Notes under the pieces: model-generated
The model's input: only the letters and a program-made list of their open reading frames with translations
Databases searched by the model: none
What the model was told of the DNA's origin: nothing
Made by a program: the position numbers and the translations under genes
Assembly (NCBI RefSeq): GCF_000739615.1
Contig: NZ_BATP01000020.1
Location: forward strand, 1-64,000
Direction: 5' to 3'
DNA from: Haloferula sp. BvORR071
GTDB taxonomy: Bacteria; Verrucomicrobiota; Verrucomicrobiia; Verrucomicrobiales; Akkermansiaceae
DNA length: 64,000 nucleotides
Shown here: in pieces, positions 26,397 to 35,910 of the stretch
Numbering within the stretch: the first letter of the stretch is position 1
Layout: the number at the start of each line of letters is the position of its first letter

Positions 26397-29105
26397 CTAC
26401 TCCACCCGCAAGCGCAGAAAGCGGCGGCGGTCGGCAGGGCCGATTGACAGGGTGGCGCGGAGATGGACGCGGGTGGCGTCTTCCTCAAGTGTGGACACGC
26501 TGAGACCGGCGGTCTGCCAGTTGTCGAACGTTTCCGACCACTCCGGCGTGGCCGTCACATCGGTGGCGGATTTCGAGGCCCACCACGTGAGGCTCAGATG
26601 GGTCGCATCGCGAGCCGCCACCGGCAGTGAGGACCCGGCGTCCAGGACGCCGGGATTGGCGGCAAGGTAGTATTCCAGGATGTTGGCCATCCCGTCGTGA
26701 TCAGGATCCCCGTTCTTGGCATTGGGCGAGAGCCCGGGATAGCCGGTGAGCCAGGTATCGTAGCTGCTGCTGCCACCCACTGAAACCGCCACCGCGGCCG
26801 AGGTCGTGGTTCCGCCCAAGGCATCCGTGGCGATGGCGGTTAGATTATGGCTCCCGGAGGAGGGCACAAAGGAGAAGCTGAAGGGCGCGCTGGTATCGGT
26901 GGCGACCGGGCTGCCGTTGTCGAGCAACTGTACGGCATTCACCGTGCCGGTGGTGCCATTGCCATTCAGGTCGCCGGCGCTCACGCTGACGTTCAGGCTC
27001 TGACCGACGCTCAAGACTGCGCCGGCGGAGGGTGCGGTGATCGCAACCGTAGGCAGTGGATTGAAGGGCGGGCCGTGAATCTTCACACTGGCCGCGGTCA
27101 AGATGCCGGTGTCGTCGCTTGCCACGTCAGCGATCTTCAGTGTCCAAGTGCCGCTCGAGGACTCGCCCCAGTGGCGGACCGTGGAGAAAGTCCAGTTATC
27201 ATAGCTGCCTGCCACATTGTTCGCCTCCATGAGCTTACTGACCATGCCTGAAGGCGAAGTGAGCGTAATCTCCAGATCACCGCAGTAGGTGTGGTCTACA
27301 CTGAGGGTAACCTCCACGTGCTCCACGCGGCGGGCGCTGCCGTTGAATTGGAAAGTGCGGGTGATGCCCGCGGGCGCGGCGTCGGGGATGCTCACTGCCA
27401 AGCCGGTCTGCGAAACGGTTTGCGGGGAGCCTTTGGCGGGAAGATTGGTCCAAGTTGCCGCGAGGTTCACCGCCGCGGTGGCATCAATCAAACCGGCCCC
27501 GAAGTTGTGGTTGAAGTGGTAGCCGGCGGAGTTGTTCGACCAATCGGAATCCGCGGGGGCGATCTTCTTCGCGCTTTGAATGAGAATCTCCTGCACATCG
27601 CGCCAGCCAAGGTTGGGATTCTTCTGGAGCATCAGCGCGACGACGCCCGCGGCGGTGGGTGTCGCGGAGGAAGTGCCGCCGAAGGTGCTGGTGTAGTCGG
27701 TGGATGAATAGCCCAAGCTACCCGTGCGGTCGGTGGTGGTGATTCCCACTGCGGGGCTCGAGCCATTTGAGGGCGCGCAGACGACTACATTGGAGCCGCG
27801 TTCGCTGTAGTAGGAATGTCGGCCACGGCTATCGGTGGCACCGATGGCGATGGTGTGTATGTCGTTGGCATAGCCATCCAGGTTCGAGTTGTCGCCCTCG
27901 TTGCCGCCATTGCCCGCCGCCCACATGAAGATGGTGCCCAGGCCGCCGCGACCGGTGCTCGCGGCATTGGCGAGGGCCGCACGGGCCAGCGAGCCGGGGC
28001 CTTCGAGAGTCGCGCCATCGTCCTTCGGCCCCCAGCTGTTGGATTTTACCTGGATCAGCTGCGGCAGGTAGTCCATCGCCTCTGCCTCCACGGAGTCCGG
28101 CTCCAAAGAAGAGATCAGGCGCATGCCGACCAAGGTAGCTTCCGGGGCAGTGCCACTGACGCCGAGGCCATTGTTACCGCGGGCCGCGGCATTGCCGGCA
28201 CAGGCAGTGCCGTGGTCATCATCGGTCTCGGGAGTAGGATCGTCGTCGCCGCCGTTCCAGTCCTTGTCATTCAAGGTATCGAGGTTGGCGGCGAGGTCGG
28301 GATGATTGGTCTGCAAGCCATCATCCACGATGCCAATGCGGATGCCGCTGCCGCGGACTCCACCAGCGCCGCCGTAGTTCCAAGCGCTTTCGATGTTCAA
28401 GTCGGTGCCGCTGAGGACTCCGCTTTGGTTCTGATATTTCAGGTGCCACTGCTGGGCGACCATCGGATCGTTCGGCATCGTGCGCTTCTGGCGCAGCGAG
28501 GCGAGTTGCAGCTCGACCAGCTCGACAGTGGGCGTCTTGCGCAGGGCATCAAGCACGGCGATCGCGGCCAAAGGATCGGCGGCTGAGACGACGGCGAATT
28601 CCGGGGCATAGGAGGGCCGTTCCTTGAGCACCACTCCGGCTGGCAGAGCTGGCACCGGGGATTGCGCGTCCGGCAGCTTCAGCGTGATGTCGCGGGTGAT
28701 CGCCTTGCGATACTGGGGATCGTGCGGCTTGCCGGGCTCGTAGCAGACCGGGAGGACCTCGCGGTTGCGGTTGGAGACCTGAAGCTGCTTGAGGCGCTCG
28801 CGCAGGGTGGCGAGGGTCGCGGGAGGATCGAGGCGCAGGGTGATGTCGACACCATCCGCGCCTTTGGTCACGGCCTCGTCCAAGGCAATCTCGAAGGTCC
28901 GGGTGCTACCGCGGTCGCTGGTGGTGAGGGTAGCGGGCGCTTCGTCGGATGGGGCGAGCGATGGGGCGTCCTTTGCGGGTTCCGCGGCGGCTTGCGCTTG
29001 TGGCTGTTGTTCACTGGCGGGCGCACAGGTCAGCAGCGCGACCAAGCCGAGGGAGCCGGCAGCCACGAGAGTAGCGGCGACGATCCTGCGTCGTGAACGG
29101 GACAT
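26397..29105 (-). CDS. Kexin-like subtilase (S8) with P-domain and Ig-like domain
   Basis: 902 residues. N-terminal basic stretch and hydrophobic signal (about 8-26). A pro-region extends to about 205. The catalytic domain at about 215-550 has the triad Asp261 (GIVDDGLQ), His298 (DDDHGTACAG) and Ser479 (GGTSSATPTAAG), with SNSWGP containing the oxyanion-side region. A proprotein-convertase P-domain follows (about 560-680, DHTYCGDLEITLTSPSG and SSGTWTLKIAD), then an Ig-like domain (about 685-777, PTVAITAPSAGAVLSVGQ) and a C-terminal stalk with DPDHDGMANILEYYL and a terminal beta domain. A secreted endoprotease with kexin-like preference for basic residues is expected. The domain composition is complete. 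Confidence 0.92.
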   Translation of the reverse strand: MSRSRRRIVAATLVAAGSLGLVALLTCAPASEQQPQAQAAAEPAKDAPSLAPSDEAPATLTTSDRGSTRTFEIALDEAVTKGADGVDITLRLDPPATLATLRERLKQLQVSNRNREVLPVCYEPGKPHDPQYRKAITRDITLKLPDAQSPVPALPAGVVLKERPSYAPEFAVVSAADPLAAIAVLDALRKTPTVELVELQLASLRQKRTMPNDPMVAQQWHLKYQNQSGVLSGTDLNIESAWNYGGAGGVRGSGIRIGIVDDGLQTNHPDLAANLDTLNDKDWNGGDDDPTPETDDDHGTACAGNAAARGNNGLGVSGTAPEATLVGMRLISSLEPDSVEAEAMDYLPQLIQVKSNSWGPKDDGATLEGPGSLARAALANAASTGRGGLGTIFMWAAGNGGNEGDNSNLDGYANDIHTIAIGATDSRGRHSYYSERGSNVVVCAPSNGSSPAVGITTTDRTGSLGYSSTDYTSTFGGTSSATPTAAGVVALMLQKNPNLGWRDVQEILIQSAKKIAPADSDWSNNSAGYHFNHNFGAGLIDATAAVNLAATWTNLPAKGSPQTVSQTGLAVSIPDAAPAGITRTFQFNGSARRVEHVEVTLSVDHTYCGDLEITLTSPSGMVSKLMEANNVAGSYDNWTFSTVRHWGESSSGTWTLKIADVASDDTGILTAASVKIHGPPFNPLPTVAITAPSAGAVLSVGQSLNVSVSAGDLNGNGTTGTVNAVQLLDNGSPVATDTSAPFSFSFVPSSGSHNLTAIATDALGGTTTSAAVAVSVGGSSSYDTWLTGYPGLSPNAKNGDPDHDGMANILEYYLAANPGVLDAGSSLPVAARDATHLSLTWWASKSATDVTATPEWSETFDNWQTAGLSVSTLEEDATRVHLRATLSIGPADRRRFLRLRVE

Positions 29106-29175
29106 GGGTATGAAAGGGTGACAGCGTATCCGCAGATCGGATGGGTGGTATTAGGGAAAGAAGAAAGCACGGAGG

Positions 29176-29198
29176 CCTTGGCAGTCAAAGCGCCAAGG
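29176..29198 (-). terminator. Hairpin downstream of RibD-type reductase gene
   Basis: CCTTGGC (29176-29182) and GCCAAGG (29192-29198) form a perfect 7-base stem with a 9-base loop, about 120 bases past the reductase stop in the direction of transcription. It is followed on the minus strand by a pyrimidine-rich run. A weak or processed transcript end is possible; the distance makes this uncertain. Confidence 0.3.
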
Positions 29199-29319
29199 GG
29201 CCCGGAACCGTAAAATCACGCACCGACCGTCCTAAATCCGGGCCGCCCCGGAGACAGCCTGAAGGGGCCGTTCCAGCAGCTCTGAACGAATGCGACTCCC
29301 TTGAACCCAGTGGCTACCC

Positions 29320-29883
29320 CTAACCCTTCCCGCCGACCTCATAGCGCAGCTCCACCATCCCGCCACCCATCTGGCGGACCGCGGTCAACTGCAAGGTGGG
29401 ACTAAGCACCCGCCGGGGAAACAGTGGCTTGCCCTGCCCCAAGGTGACAGAGCCGATCTGCACGATCATCTCATCCAGGAGACCAGCATCGTAGAATTGA
29501 CCTGCGAGATCCCCGCCACCGACGACCCAGAGGTTCTTCTCCCCTGCTGCTTCCCGCATCAGGGAGTGAATTTCCCGGACATCCCCCTGAACGAAACGGA
29601 TGTCCGCGCCTTCGACCGGCGGCAGCGAGCGGGTGCTGAAGACCCACACCGGCTGGGTATAAGGCCAAGCGGCTCCGGTTTCAGCAGCGACCTTGTCGGC
29701 GTTTCGCAGCATCCACTCATAGGTTGCAGATCCCATCGCCAGCGCGCCGACCTCCGCGATGAATTCCGGATAGCTGGACTCGCCCAGATCGCCTAGCGTG
29801 AAAAGCCATTCCAAGGAGTCGTCCTCAGTCGCGATGAATCCGTCGAGGCTGGTGGCGGTGTAGTATTGGGTCTTCGTCTTCAT
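29320..29883 (-). CDS. RibD-type dihydrofolate reductase-family protein
   Basis: 187 residues from ATG29883 (MKTKTQYYTATSLDGFIATE); an upstream ATG at 29916 is less likely. The N-terminal strand-loop TATSLDGFIA and AMGSATYEWML, WVFSTRSL, LWVVGGGDLAGQFYDAGLLDE are the RibD-C/DHFR-like fold signatures (nucleotide loop GGGDL). These single-domain proteins bind NADPH and are annotated as putative deaminase-reductase or dihydrofolate-reductase-like enzymes; most have no proven substrate. Stand-alone gene, no pathway neighbours. Confidence 0.87.
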   Translation of the reverse strand: MKTKTQYYTATSLDGFIATEDDSLEWLFTLGDLGESSYPEFIAEVGALAMGSATYEWMLRNADKVAAETGAAWPYTQPVWVFSTRSLPPVEGADIRFVQGDVREIHSLMREAAGEKNLWVVGGGDLAGQFYDAGLLDEMIVQIGSVTLGQGKPLFPRRVLSPTLQLTAVRQMGGGMVELRYEVGGKG

Positions 29884-29977
29884 GCGGCGGGGTGAAGAGG
29901 GAAGCAAGTCCCTCACCTTGGATCAAGAGGTCCCCATAAAATCACGGGCCAAATTCCCACCGACCCATCCGAACGAC

Positions 29978-29992
29978 AGCGGCGCAGCCGCT
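29978..29992 (-). terminator. Short hairpin after the flippase gene
   Basis: AGCGGC (29978-29983), loop GCA, GCCGCT (29987-29992): a perfect 6-base stem beginning 21 bases past the flippase stop, so at the expected end of the exopolysaccharide transcript. There is no T-rich tract, so it would be factor-assisted if it acts as a terminator. Confidence 0.35.
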
Positions 29993-30013
29993 ATTATCGG
30001 TTAGACCGCCAGC

Positions 30014-31417
30014 TCACCCCGCCTTCGCCGCAGCCCCGAGGCCCGGAGATTGATCGCGCGAGGGCGCGGAGACGCGCAATCCATGCCCAACCAGCCGCGG
30101 CAAGATACAGCCGGTGACCGCGAAGATCACAGTAGCCATGCAGAGTAGCATCGTTCCCATACCGCCATAGCGCAGGCCGATGATGGCGGCGATGGCAACC
30201 AAAGCAGACTCCACAAACTGCACCCGTGCCAGCCGCCCGATCTGGCCGCTGCCGATCATCATGGCATGATTGAGGTGACGCCAGACGTGGGCGACAAAAT
30301 AGGTGGCATAGCACGCGATCAAGGTGCGCGGGGTGTCCGCGAATTCCTTGCCGAGCCAGAGCGGAAGCAGCAGCGGACCGAGCAGCACGAGGCCACCGAA
30401 CGAACATAGTGCGAAGCCGCTGCCGTAGAGATAGAGACGACGGGCGGCGCGCTTGGCCCAGTGGTTGTCACCGCGGGCAAGAGCTTCCGCGACGGCAGGC
30501 CAAGTTGGCGTGCTGAGCATCATCACGAAGCCCAGCTGCATGATGGTCATCGAGACGAACACGCCGTAGAGCGCGGTGGCAGCGGGTCCATTCACATGAC
30601 CGACGAGCCAACCGCAAAAACTGTATTCGACGTAGCCAGTGACGAGGGTGCAGGCGGAGAAGGCGAGGCCATCACTGAAAAGATGCTTGCCGATGGCCGG
30701 GCGGAATTGGGCCCAAGCCGGGCGGATCTCCGGATGCTTCCGCCACAGGGCAGCCGTGTTGCAAACCTTGGCGGTCACCACCGAGCCGTGGACAGCCAGC
30801 ACGAGATACCAGACCTGCGGGATGAAAAAAATGCCCGTACCCACGGCGATGGCAGCCAACACATTGCCCAAGGCACCCCAGATATTATTGACGGAGGCCT
30901 CGAGCAAACCTTCACGGACGCGCTCGGTAAGATTGAGAACGAAGAGCAGAAGAAAAAGGCCGAGGCCAACCCAGAGAGCAGGACGCAAAGCGGACTCCTT
31001 GCCAGCGAAGCCTTGGCCAAACAGCTGCGGCAGCGGCACCAGCAGCAGCAGCGAGGCGAGGATCAAGCCGGCCAGAAGCGCCATGCCGATCATCACGAAG
31101 AAAGCCGTGGAAGCCAGTTCCCCGGCCTGCTTGCCGTCGCCCTTGGCCTTCGCGGCCGAGAGCCCGTGGGCAAGCGAGGGCCCGACGCCGATTTGCAGCA
31201 ACGCGACCATCGCGAGGGTCATATTGACCGTCGTGTAGAGCCCGAATTCTTCGCGGCCGAGCACGCGTGCTGCCAGCGGGATCGAGAGCAACTGGAAGAG
31301 TGCCGTGCCCGCCTTCGAGAGGAAGGAGGTCACCACCGCCAGCTTGATCGACCGGTCGCGGTGGGCGGCATGGGCCGCCTGTTCCGTCCTGTCCGGACCT
31401 GTAGTTTCGTCGCTCAA
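30014..31417 (-). CDS. Wzx-like polysaccharide flippase (MATE/MOP superfamily)
   Basis: 467 residues with about 12-14 membrane segments. The start KLAVVTSFLSKAGTALFQLLSIPLAARVLGREEFGLY is the typical opening of the polysaccharide-transporter (PST) family, with KAG...P...LG..E.G. as motif. The product moves a lipid-linked sugar repeat unit across the inner membrane for polymerisation. It lies 11 bases after the WcaJ-like gene, closing the minus-strand exopolysaccharide operon from 37164. No O-antigen polymerase (Wzy) is recognised nearby. Confidence 0.86.
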   Translation of the reverse strand: MSDETTGPDRTEQAAHAAHRDRSIKLAVVTSFLSKAGTALFQLLSIPLAARVLGREEFGLYTTVNMTLAMVALLQIGVGPSLAHGLSAAKAKGDGKQAGELASTAFFVMIGMALLAGLILASLLLLVPLPQLFGQGFAGKESALRPALWVGLGLFLLLFVLNLTERVREGLLEASVNNIWGALGNVLAAIAVGTGIFFIPQVWYLVLAVHGSVVTAKVCNTAALWRKHPEIRPAWAQFRPAIGKHLFSDGLAFSACTLVTGYVEYSFCGWLVGHVNGPAATALYGVFVSMTIMQLGFVMMLSTPTWPAVAEALARGDNHWAKRAARRLYLYGSGFALCSFGGLVLLGPLLLPLWLGKEFADTPRTLIACYATYFVAHVWRHLNHAMMIGSGQIGRLARVQFVESALVAIAAIIGLRYGGMGTMLLCMATVIFAVTGCILPRLVGHGLRVSAPSRDQSPGLGAAAKAG

Positions 31418-31427
31418 AGGATTCTCT

Positions 31428-32951
31428 CTAACAGGCTCCCTTGCGGTTGAAGAAGGTCATCACCAGGATCTGAAGATCGAGGAAGAAGTTCCAGTTCTCG
31501 ATGTAATCGAGATCGAACTTCACGCGCTCACGCAGACAGGTATCACCGCGCAAGCCGTTGACCTGGGCCCAGCCGGTGACGCCAGGCTTGATGTTGTGGC
31601 GCACATTGTAGTGCGGGATTTCCTCCTTGAAGCCCTCGATCAATTCCGGGCGCTCAGGACGCGGGCCTACGAGGCTCATCTCGCCATGCAACACGTTGAG
31701 GAACTGCGGCAGTTCGTCGATGTTCCATTCGCGCATGAAGGCTCCGATCTTGAGGCGGCGGGGGTCGTCCTTCACGGTCCAGCCGGGAGCTCCGCTGGCC
31801 TCAGCATCGACCTTCATCGAGCGGATCTTGAGGATATTGAAGGGGCGGCCGTTCAGGCCGATGCGGCGCTGCTTGTAGAAGATCGGGCCGCGGGATTCCA
31901 TGCGGACCAAGATCCCGAAAACCGCGATCAGAGGGGCGAAGAGCACCAAGCCGACCAAGGCGCCGACGATATCGATGCCGCGCTTCAGCGCATTGTTGAA
32001 GGTGTGGTGAAGCGGCAGCTTGCCGATACCGAGGACCGGCATGCCGTGGAAGCTTTCGATCTGGAGGCCGGAGACAAGAATCTGGAAGCAGCTCGGGACC
32101 AGCTTGAAGTCGACGAACTCCTTGCCGCAGGTTTCCGCGAGCAGGAGCATCTGGTGGCGGTCCATGCAACCGTCCACCGCCATGATCAGGTCGGCACCAG
32201 ACTCGCGGACGGTTTCGCGGAAGTCGTTGTAGCCTCCCAGCACCGGCACATCCGCCGGCGGCTCGGAGTCGAGCTCGCCATTCGGCGGCAGGATCACGCC
32301 ATGCACATTGATCTGGTGGGCGCGGCCTTCACCGAAGCGTTCGATCGCACGACTGCACTCATCATTCCAACCGACGAAGACGGCCTTCTGGCGCAGCGCA
32401 TTTGCGAAGGAATCGCGGCGCAACACGCAATAGAGGAACCAGCGCCAGGCGCTGAGCATGACCACAGAGATCAGCGCGGCGATCACGCAGTAAACGCGGC
32501 TGATCGCCGGATCAATCTTGAGGATCAAGGTGAGGCCGAGGAAGCCAACCAGCCACATCGCGCAGGTCTTCACGATCACGACGACGGTGCTGCGGATCGC
32601 GAGATAGTTCCGAGGGTCGTGAACGCGGAAGTTCGCGAGCATCACCAACATCATCAAGCCACCGAAAATGACGTGGCCGAGGTAGCCGCGCAGGCTGATG
32701 GCGGGATCGTCCACGCCGAAACTCTGGAGGCCGGATTCGAAGCGCAGGACGTACGCCAACATCATCGCGCCGAAAACCACCGCGGCATCACCGAGGAAGC
32801 TGGTGATGACGAGTTTCTGGTGAGCCACCCAAGGGCGGTGACGGTGTCGAAGGGCAAAAGTGTTCGGATTCTCGTCTATCGAGAGGTCCGGGGGGGGCGC
32901 TGCCGGGGAAGCAGACGTCTCCACGGATGGTGCCGGGGGTGCACAATTCAT
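31428..32951 (-). CDS. WcaJ-like polyprenyl-phosphate sugar-1-phosphate transferase
   Basis: 507 residues. About five membrane helices in the N-terminal half with a nucleotide-binding-like loop domain (ETSASP start, then LVITSFLGDAAVVFGAMML). The C-terminal transferase domain at about 320-507 has KRGIDIVGALVGLVLFAPL, the FYKQRRIGLNG segment, FNILKIRSM, LPQFLNVLHGEMSLVGPRPE and PGVTGWAQVNG. It transfers a hexose-1-phosphate from a UDP-sugar to undecaprenyl phosphate, starting repeat-unit assembly. It is encoded 104 bases after the Wzc-like gene and just before the flippase. The exact sugar is not predictable from sequence alone. Confidence 0.92.
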   Translation of the reverse strand: MNCAPPAPSVETSASPAAPPPDLSIDENPNTFALRHRHRPWVAHQKLVITSFLGDAAVVFGAMMLAYVLRFESGLQSFGVDDPAISLRGYLGHVIFGGLMMLVMLANFRVHDPRNYLAIRSTVVVIVKTCAMWLVGFLGLTLILKIDPAISRVYCVIAALISVVMLSAWRWFLYCVLRRDSFANALRQKAVFVGWNDECSRAIERFGEGRAHQINVHGVILPPNGELDSEPPADVPVLGGYNDFRETVRESGADLIMAVDGCMDRHQMLLLAETCGKEFVDFKLVPSCFQILVSGLQIESFHGMPVLGIGKLPLHHTFNNALKRGIDIVGALVGLVLFAPLIAVFGILVRMESRGPIFYKQRRIGLNGRPFNILKIRSMKVDAEASGAPGWTVKDDPRRLKIGAFMREWNIDELPQFLNVLHGEMSLVGPRPERPELIEGFKEEIPHYNVRHNIKPGVTGWAQVNGLRGDTCLRERVKFDLDYIENWNFFLDLQILVMTFFNRKGAC

Positions 32952-33027
32952 GGTTCGGGGGGATGTAGGGGGATTTTTCCGGATCGGGGGGGATCCTGCT
33001 ACGACGGGGGAGCCGCAACTGGGTGAA

Positions 33028-33055
33028 GAACTAACAAAATCTAGCGGGACCGCTA
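33028..33055 (-). terminator. Hairpin with T-rich tail after the Wzc-like gene
   Basis: TAGCGGGACCGCTA (33042-33055) is a perfect stem of 5 bases with a 4-base loop, abutting the Wzc stop codon, and is followed on the minus strand by GATTTTGTTAG. It may attenuate transcription between the Wzc-like and WcaJ-like genes, which are 104 bases apart. Confidence 0.4.
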
Positions 33056-35278
33056 TTACGTGATCGGGGAGGGGGGAATTTCGGACATTCCACCCTCTGC
33101 AGCCGATGGGCTAGCCGCCACCGTTACGCCGGATCCGGACGAGGAAAGAGCCGGATGACTGAGGGGGACGACGGGCTCAGGTGCGCCATTTTCTTTGCCC
33201 CCGAACGGAGATTCGTTCCAGACAAATCCAATCAAATTTCCGCCAGATGAGCGGAGCAGATCAGCGGCTTTCTTGAGTTCCCGGCGCTCGCTGGCGTTCT
33301 GACGAACCACCAGACAAACGCGGTCGGCGTAGCGAGAAATGGCCAAGGCATCACTGACCGCCAGAACCGGAGGGCTATCGATCACCACCGAATCGAACCA
33401 ACGGAAGGCATCCTCCAAAAGGACCGGCAGGCGGGTGCCGGAAAGCAGCTCCGCGGCGTCATCCCGCATGGGACCGGACGAGAGCAGGTAAAGATTCGGA
33501 AGGGCTGTGGGGAAGCAGGCGCTGGCTGGCTCCGCCTCACCGGTGAGGTAGGCACCGAGGCCGGCGGTATGGCCATTCACGTGCTGGCGGCTGAGGCCGG
33601 GACGGCGCATGTCCGCGTCCAGCAGCAGGGTCCGCTGGCCCTGCATGGCAAGGGAAGCCGCGTAGTTCATCGCGCAGAGCGAGCGCCCCTCGCCGGGCAG
33701 GGCGCTGGTGAAGAGGACGGTGCGGGCATTTGGCTTGGCCGGCGGCGGCAGCAAGACCGCGCGCAGGCGGCGAAAGGCCTCAGCCACCGGGGAGCCGGGA
33801 TCGGAAAGCAGGACCATGTCCCCCTCCCTGCCGGACTGTATGGCCGGGAGACTCGCGAGGAGCGGGGAGCCGGTAGCGCGGGCAGCAGCGGCGGCATCCC
33901 GCACGCGGCCATCGCGCAGCTCGGTGCCGACCATCAGCACCAGCCCGCCGAGCATGCCTGCAAGGGCGGCCACCGGGAAAAGCACCTTCTTGGCCGGACG
34001 GGCGGCCTTTTCAGGGACAAAGGGGACGTCCCGCCAATCGATGGCAGAAGCGGTCAGCGAGCCAGCCATGGTGGCCTCGCGCAAGCGCTTGTCCACGGAG
34101 GCGTGCAAATCGCGGGCAGCCTCGGCATCGCGGCGGAGCTTGTCGAACTGCGCGCGCAGGCCATCCACGCCGACTGCGGCGGTGCGTGCATTGTTCACTT
34201 CGTCGGAGAGCTTGTGCTCGTTCTCCATCGCGACGTGATAGCTCTTTTCCAAGGCCTCACCGGCCGAGCGGACGGATTCGGCCAGATCCTGTTTCAGCTT
34301 CGCCACTTCGGCCGACAGCGCCTTGTAGACCGGATGCTTTTGCAGGTAGGTCTCCTTGGCCGTCGTGAACTCCAATTCCTTGGCCTGCAAGGCCCGGACC
34401 CGGGACATCACTTCATCGGCATGAGTGCTGCGGCCGATGCCTGCGATCGCGTCTGGATCCTCGGGATCGAACTTCTTGAAGGCTTCGTACTCCGCTTCCA
34501 GGCGCAGGCGCTCGGACTTGGCTTGAGTGAGCTGGGTATTGAGGTTGCCGAGGGGATCACCCGCAACCGCACTGCCCTCGCGGCCTTCAAGGCCCGGGAT
34601 GGGATGGGCTTCGCGGAAAGACTGCAGGCCTTGCTCGGCCTCATCCATGACACCACGCAGCTCCTTTTCCTTCACGGCCAAGCCTTCGCTGGCCTTGCGG
34701 GCGGTTCCCTCGCGGCGCTCTCTGCTGGCAAGCTGGTACTCCGCGACGATCGACTCGACGAGCTCCTTGGCACGGACCGGATCCGTGTCCTCCACGGAGA
34801 TCTCGACGACGCGGGTGCCGCGGTCGAGCTCTACCCGCAAGCGGCCGAGGAGGATGCCGATGAGACCTTGGTCCGTGGTACCAGCCGGAGCGAAGTCGGT
34901 CGCCTTGGCGAGTTGGTTGGACTTCACCACACGCAGCATCACCTCACGCGACGCCATGTTGCGCTCGATAGTGCGGAGTTGCTCCAGATCCTTGGTGTCC
35001 TCCCGGCCGAAGTCCGTGCCCATGGCGTCCGAGACCCGGGTGCCGACTTCCACCGAGCCGGTGGAAATGTAGATCTTTGGTGCCTTTTGGGTGTAGAGAA
35101 CCATCGCGCCGATGGCCGCGGCCATGCAGAGCACGACGATCCAGCCGCGGCGGATGAGGATGCCGAGGAGGCGACCGGCTTCCACCTTCGGCAGATAGAG
35201 CGTGGGGCTGGAGGCCGCCAGTTCAGCCTTGGGCGGCGAATTGGTCAGGAAATGGTCCGGTTTGCGGGGGGAAGCCAT
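33056..35278 (-). CDS. Wzc-like exopolysaccharide copolymerase with degenerate tyrosine-kinase domain
   Basis: 740 residues. N-terminal Wzz region: membrane helix at about 45-63 (WIVVLCMAAAIGAMVLY), a long coiled coil at about 185-400, second helix at about 432-450. The C-terminal BY-kinase fold has Walker A at 526-533, read as ALPGEGRS: Arg532 replaces the expected Lys. Walker A' LLLDADMRRP (551-560) and Walker B VVIDSPP (631-637) are present. The last 50 residues contain no tyrosine, so the usual autophosphorylated cluster is absent. It should control polysaccharide chain length and bridge to the Wza-like protein, but kinase activity is doubtful. Start ATG35278; 29 bases after the export gene. 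Confidence 0.87.
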   Translation of the reverse strand: MASPRKPDHFLTNSPPKAELAASSPTLYLPKVEAGRLLGILIRRGWIVVLCMAAAIGAMVLYTQKAPKIYISTGSVEVGTRVSDAMGTDFGREDTKDLEQLRTIERNMASREVMLRVVKSNQLAKATDFAPAGTTDQGLIGILLGRLRVELDRGTRVVEISVEDTDPVRAKELVESIVAEYQLASRERREGTARKASEGLAVKEKELRGVMDEAEQGLQSFREAHPIPGLEGREGSAVAGDPLGNLNTQLTQAKSERLRLEAEYEAFKKFDPEDPDAIAGIGRSTHADEVMSRVRALQAKELEFTTAKETYLQKHPVYKALSAEVAKLKQDLAESVRSAGEALEKSYHVAMENEHKLSDEVNNARTAAVGVDGLRAQFDKLRRDAEAARDLHASVDKRLREATMAGSLTASAIDWRDVPFVPEKAARPAKKVLFPVAALAGMLGGLVLMVGTELRDGRVRDAAAAARATGSPLLASLPAIQSGREGDMVLLSDPGSPVAEAFRRLRAVLLPPPAKPNARTVLFTSALPGEGRSLCAMNYAASLAMQGQRTLLLDADMRRPGLSRQHVNGHTAGLGAYLTGEAEPASACFPTALPNLYLLSSGPMRDDAAELLSGTRLPVLLEDAFRWFDSVVIDSPPVLAVSDALAISRYADRVCLVVRQNASERRELKKAADLLRSSGGNLIGFVWNESPFGGKENGAPEPVVPLSHPALSSSGSGVTVAASPSAAEGGMSEIPPSPIT

Positions 35279-35307
35279 GGGACGGGGCTGGGGGGAAGAT
35301 GGAAAAA

Positions 35308-35886
35308 TCAGAAGATACTCTCCGGGACGTTCAGGACGTCGCCATCGCGGAGCGTGATATCGTCCGCCTTGCCCGCGGTGATGTCCTTGAGGCTGAGGGT
35401 CTGGACCGAGCCGCCGCGCTTGAGGGTGATCTTCTTGATATTGGCGATGCGGGTAGTGCCACCAGCCATGCCAATGGCCTCGACCAAGGTGAGCTTGCGA
35501 TCGGAAGGGATCTCAAAGACGCCGGAATTCTGGACTTGTCCCAAGACGGTGACACTGCGGCGCACGCGGGCCTCAATGGTGACGCTGACCTGCGGATTCA
35601 CGAGGTAGCCATCCTTGAGCTTGGCGGTGATGGCGGCGGCAGCCTGGTCGGTGGTGAGGCCAGCCATCTTTACTGCGCCGATCAAAGGTATGCTGATGCT
35701 GCCATTCGGCGAGAGCTGGCCGCTGGTGGTCAGGTCATCCTGACGGAAGACGCGGATCTCCACATTGTCGCGCTGGCCGATCACGCCCGAGGAACGGGTG
35801 GGAGTCGACTGGCCGGCGGCGCGACCAGTAATGGCCGCGAGGATCCCCGCCAAGGCGGCAAGGATCAGAAAGATCTTCACATTCAT
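35308..35886 (-). CDS. Wza-like polysaccharide export protein
   Basis: 192 residues, shorter than E. coli Wza (about 380) but normal for the minimal version. Signal peptide MNVKIFLILAALAGILAAITGRAAG. The polysaccharide-export region (SGVIGQRDNVEIRVFRQDDL) is followed by a SLBB-like beta-grasp part (RRSVTVLGQVQNSGVFEIP then LTLVEAIGMAGGTTRIANIKK). No lipobox cysteine is seen, so it is probably a periplasmic ring component and the adjacent beta-barrel may complete the outer-membrane channel. It lies 24 bases after that barrel gene. Confidence 0.86.
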   Translation of the reverse strand: MNVKIFLILAALAGILAAITGRAAGQSTPTRSSGVIGQRDNVEIRVFRQDDLTTSGQLSPNGSISIPLIGAVKMAGLTTDQAAAAITAKLKDGYLVNPQVSVTIEARVRRSVTVLGQVQNSGVFEIPSDRKLTLVEAIGMAGGTTRIANIKKITLKRGGSVQTLSLKDITAGKADDITLRDGDVLNVPESIF

Positions 35887-35910
35887 AAGTGGGGGGGCTT
35901 GGGGGATCGA

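Noticed and set aside
31305-35608. Plus-strand frames of 573 and 679 codons over the exopolysaccharide genes
   Set aside because: Both are His/Asp/Ala-rich reverse-complement shadows of the WcaJ-like and Wzc-like genes.
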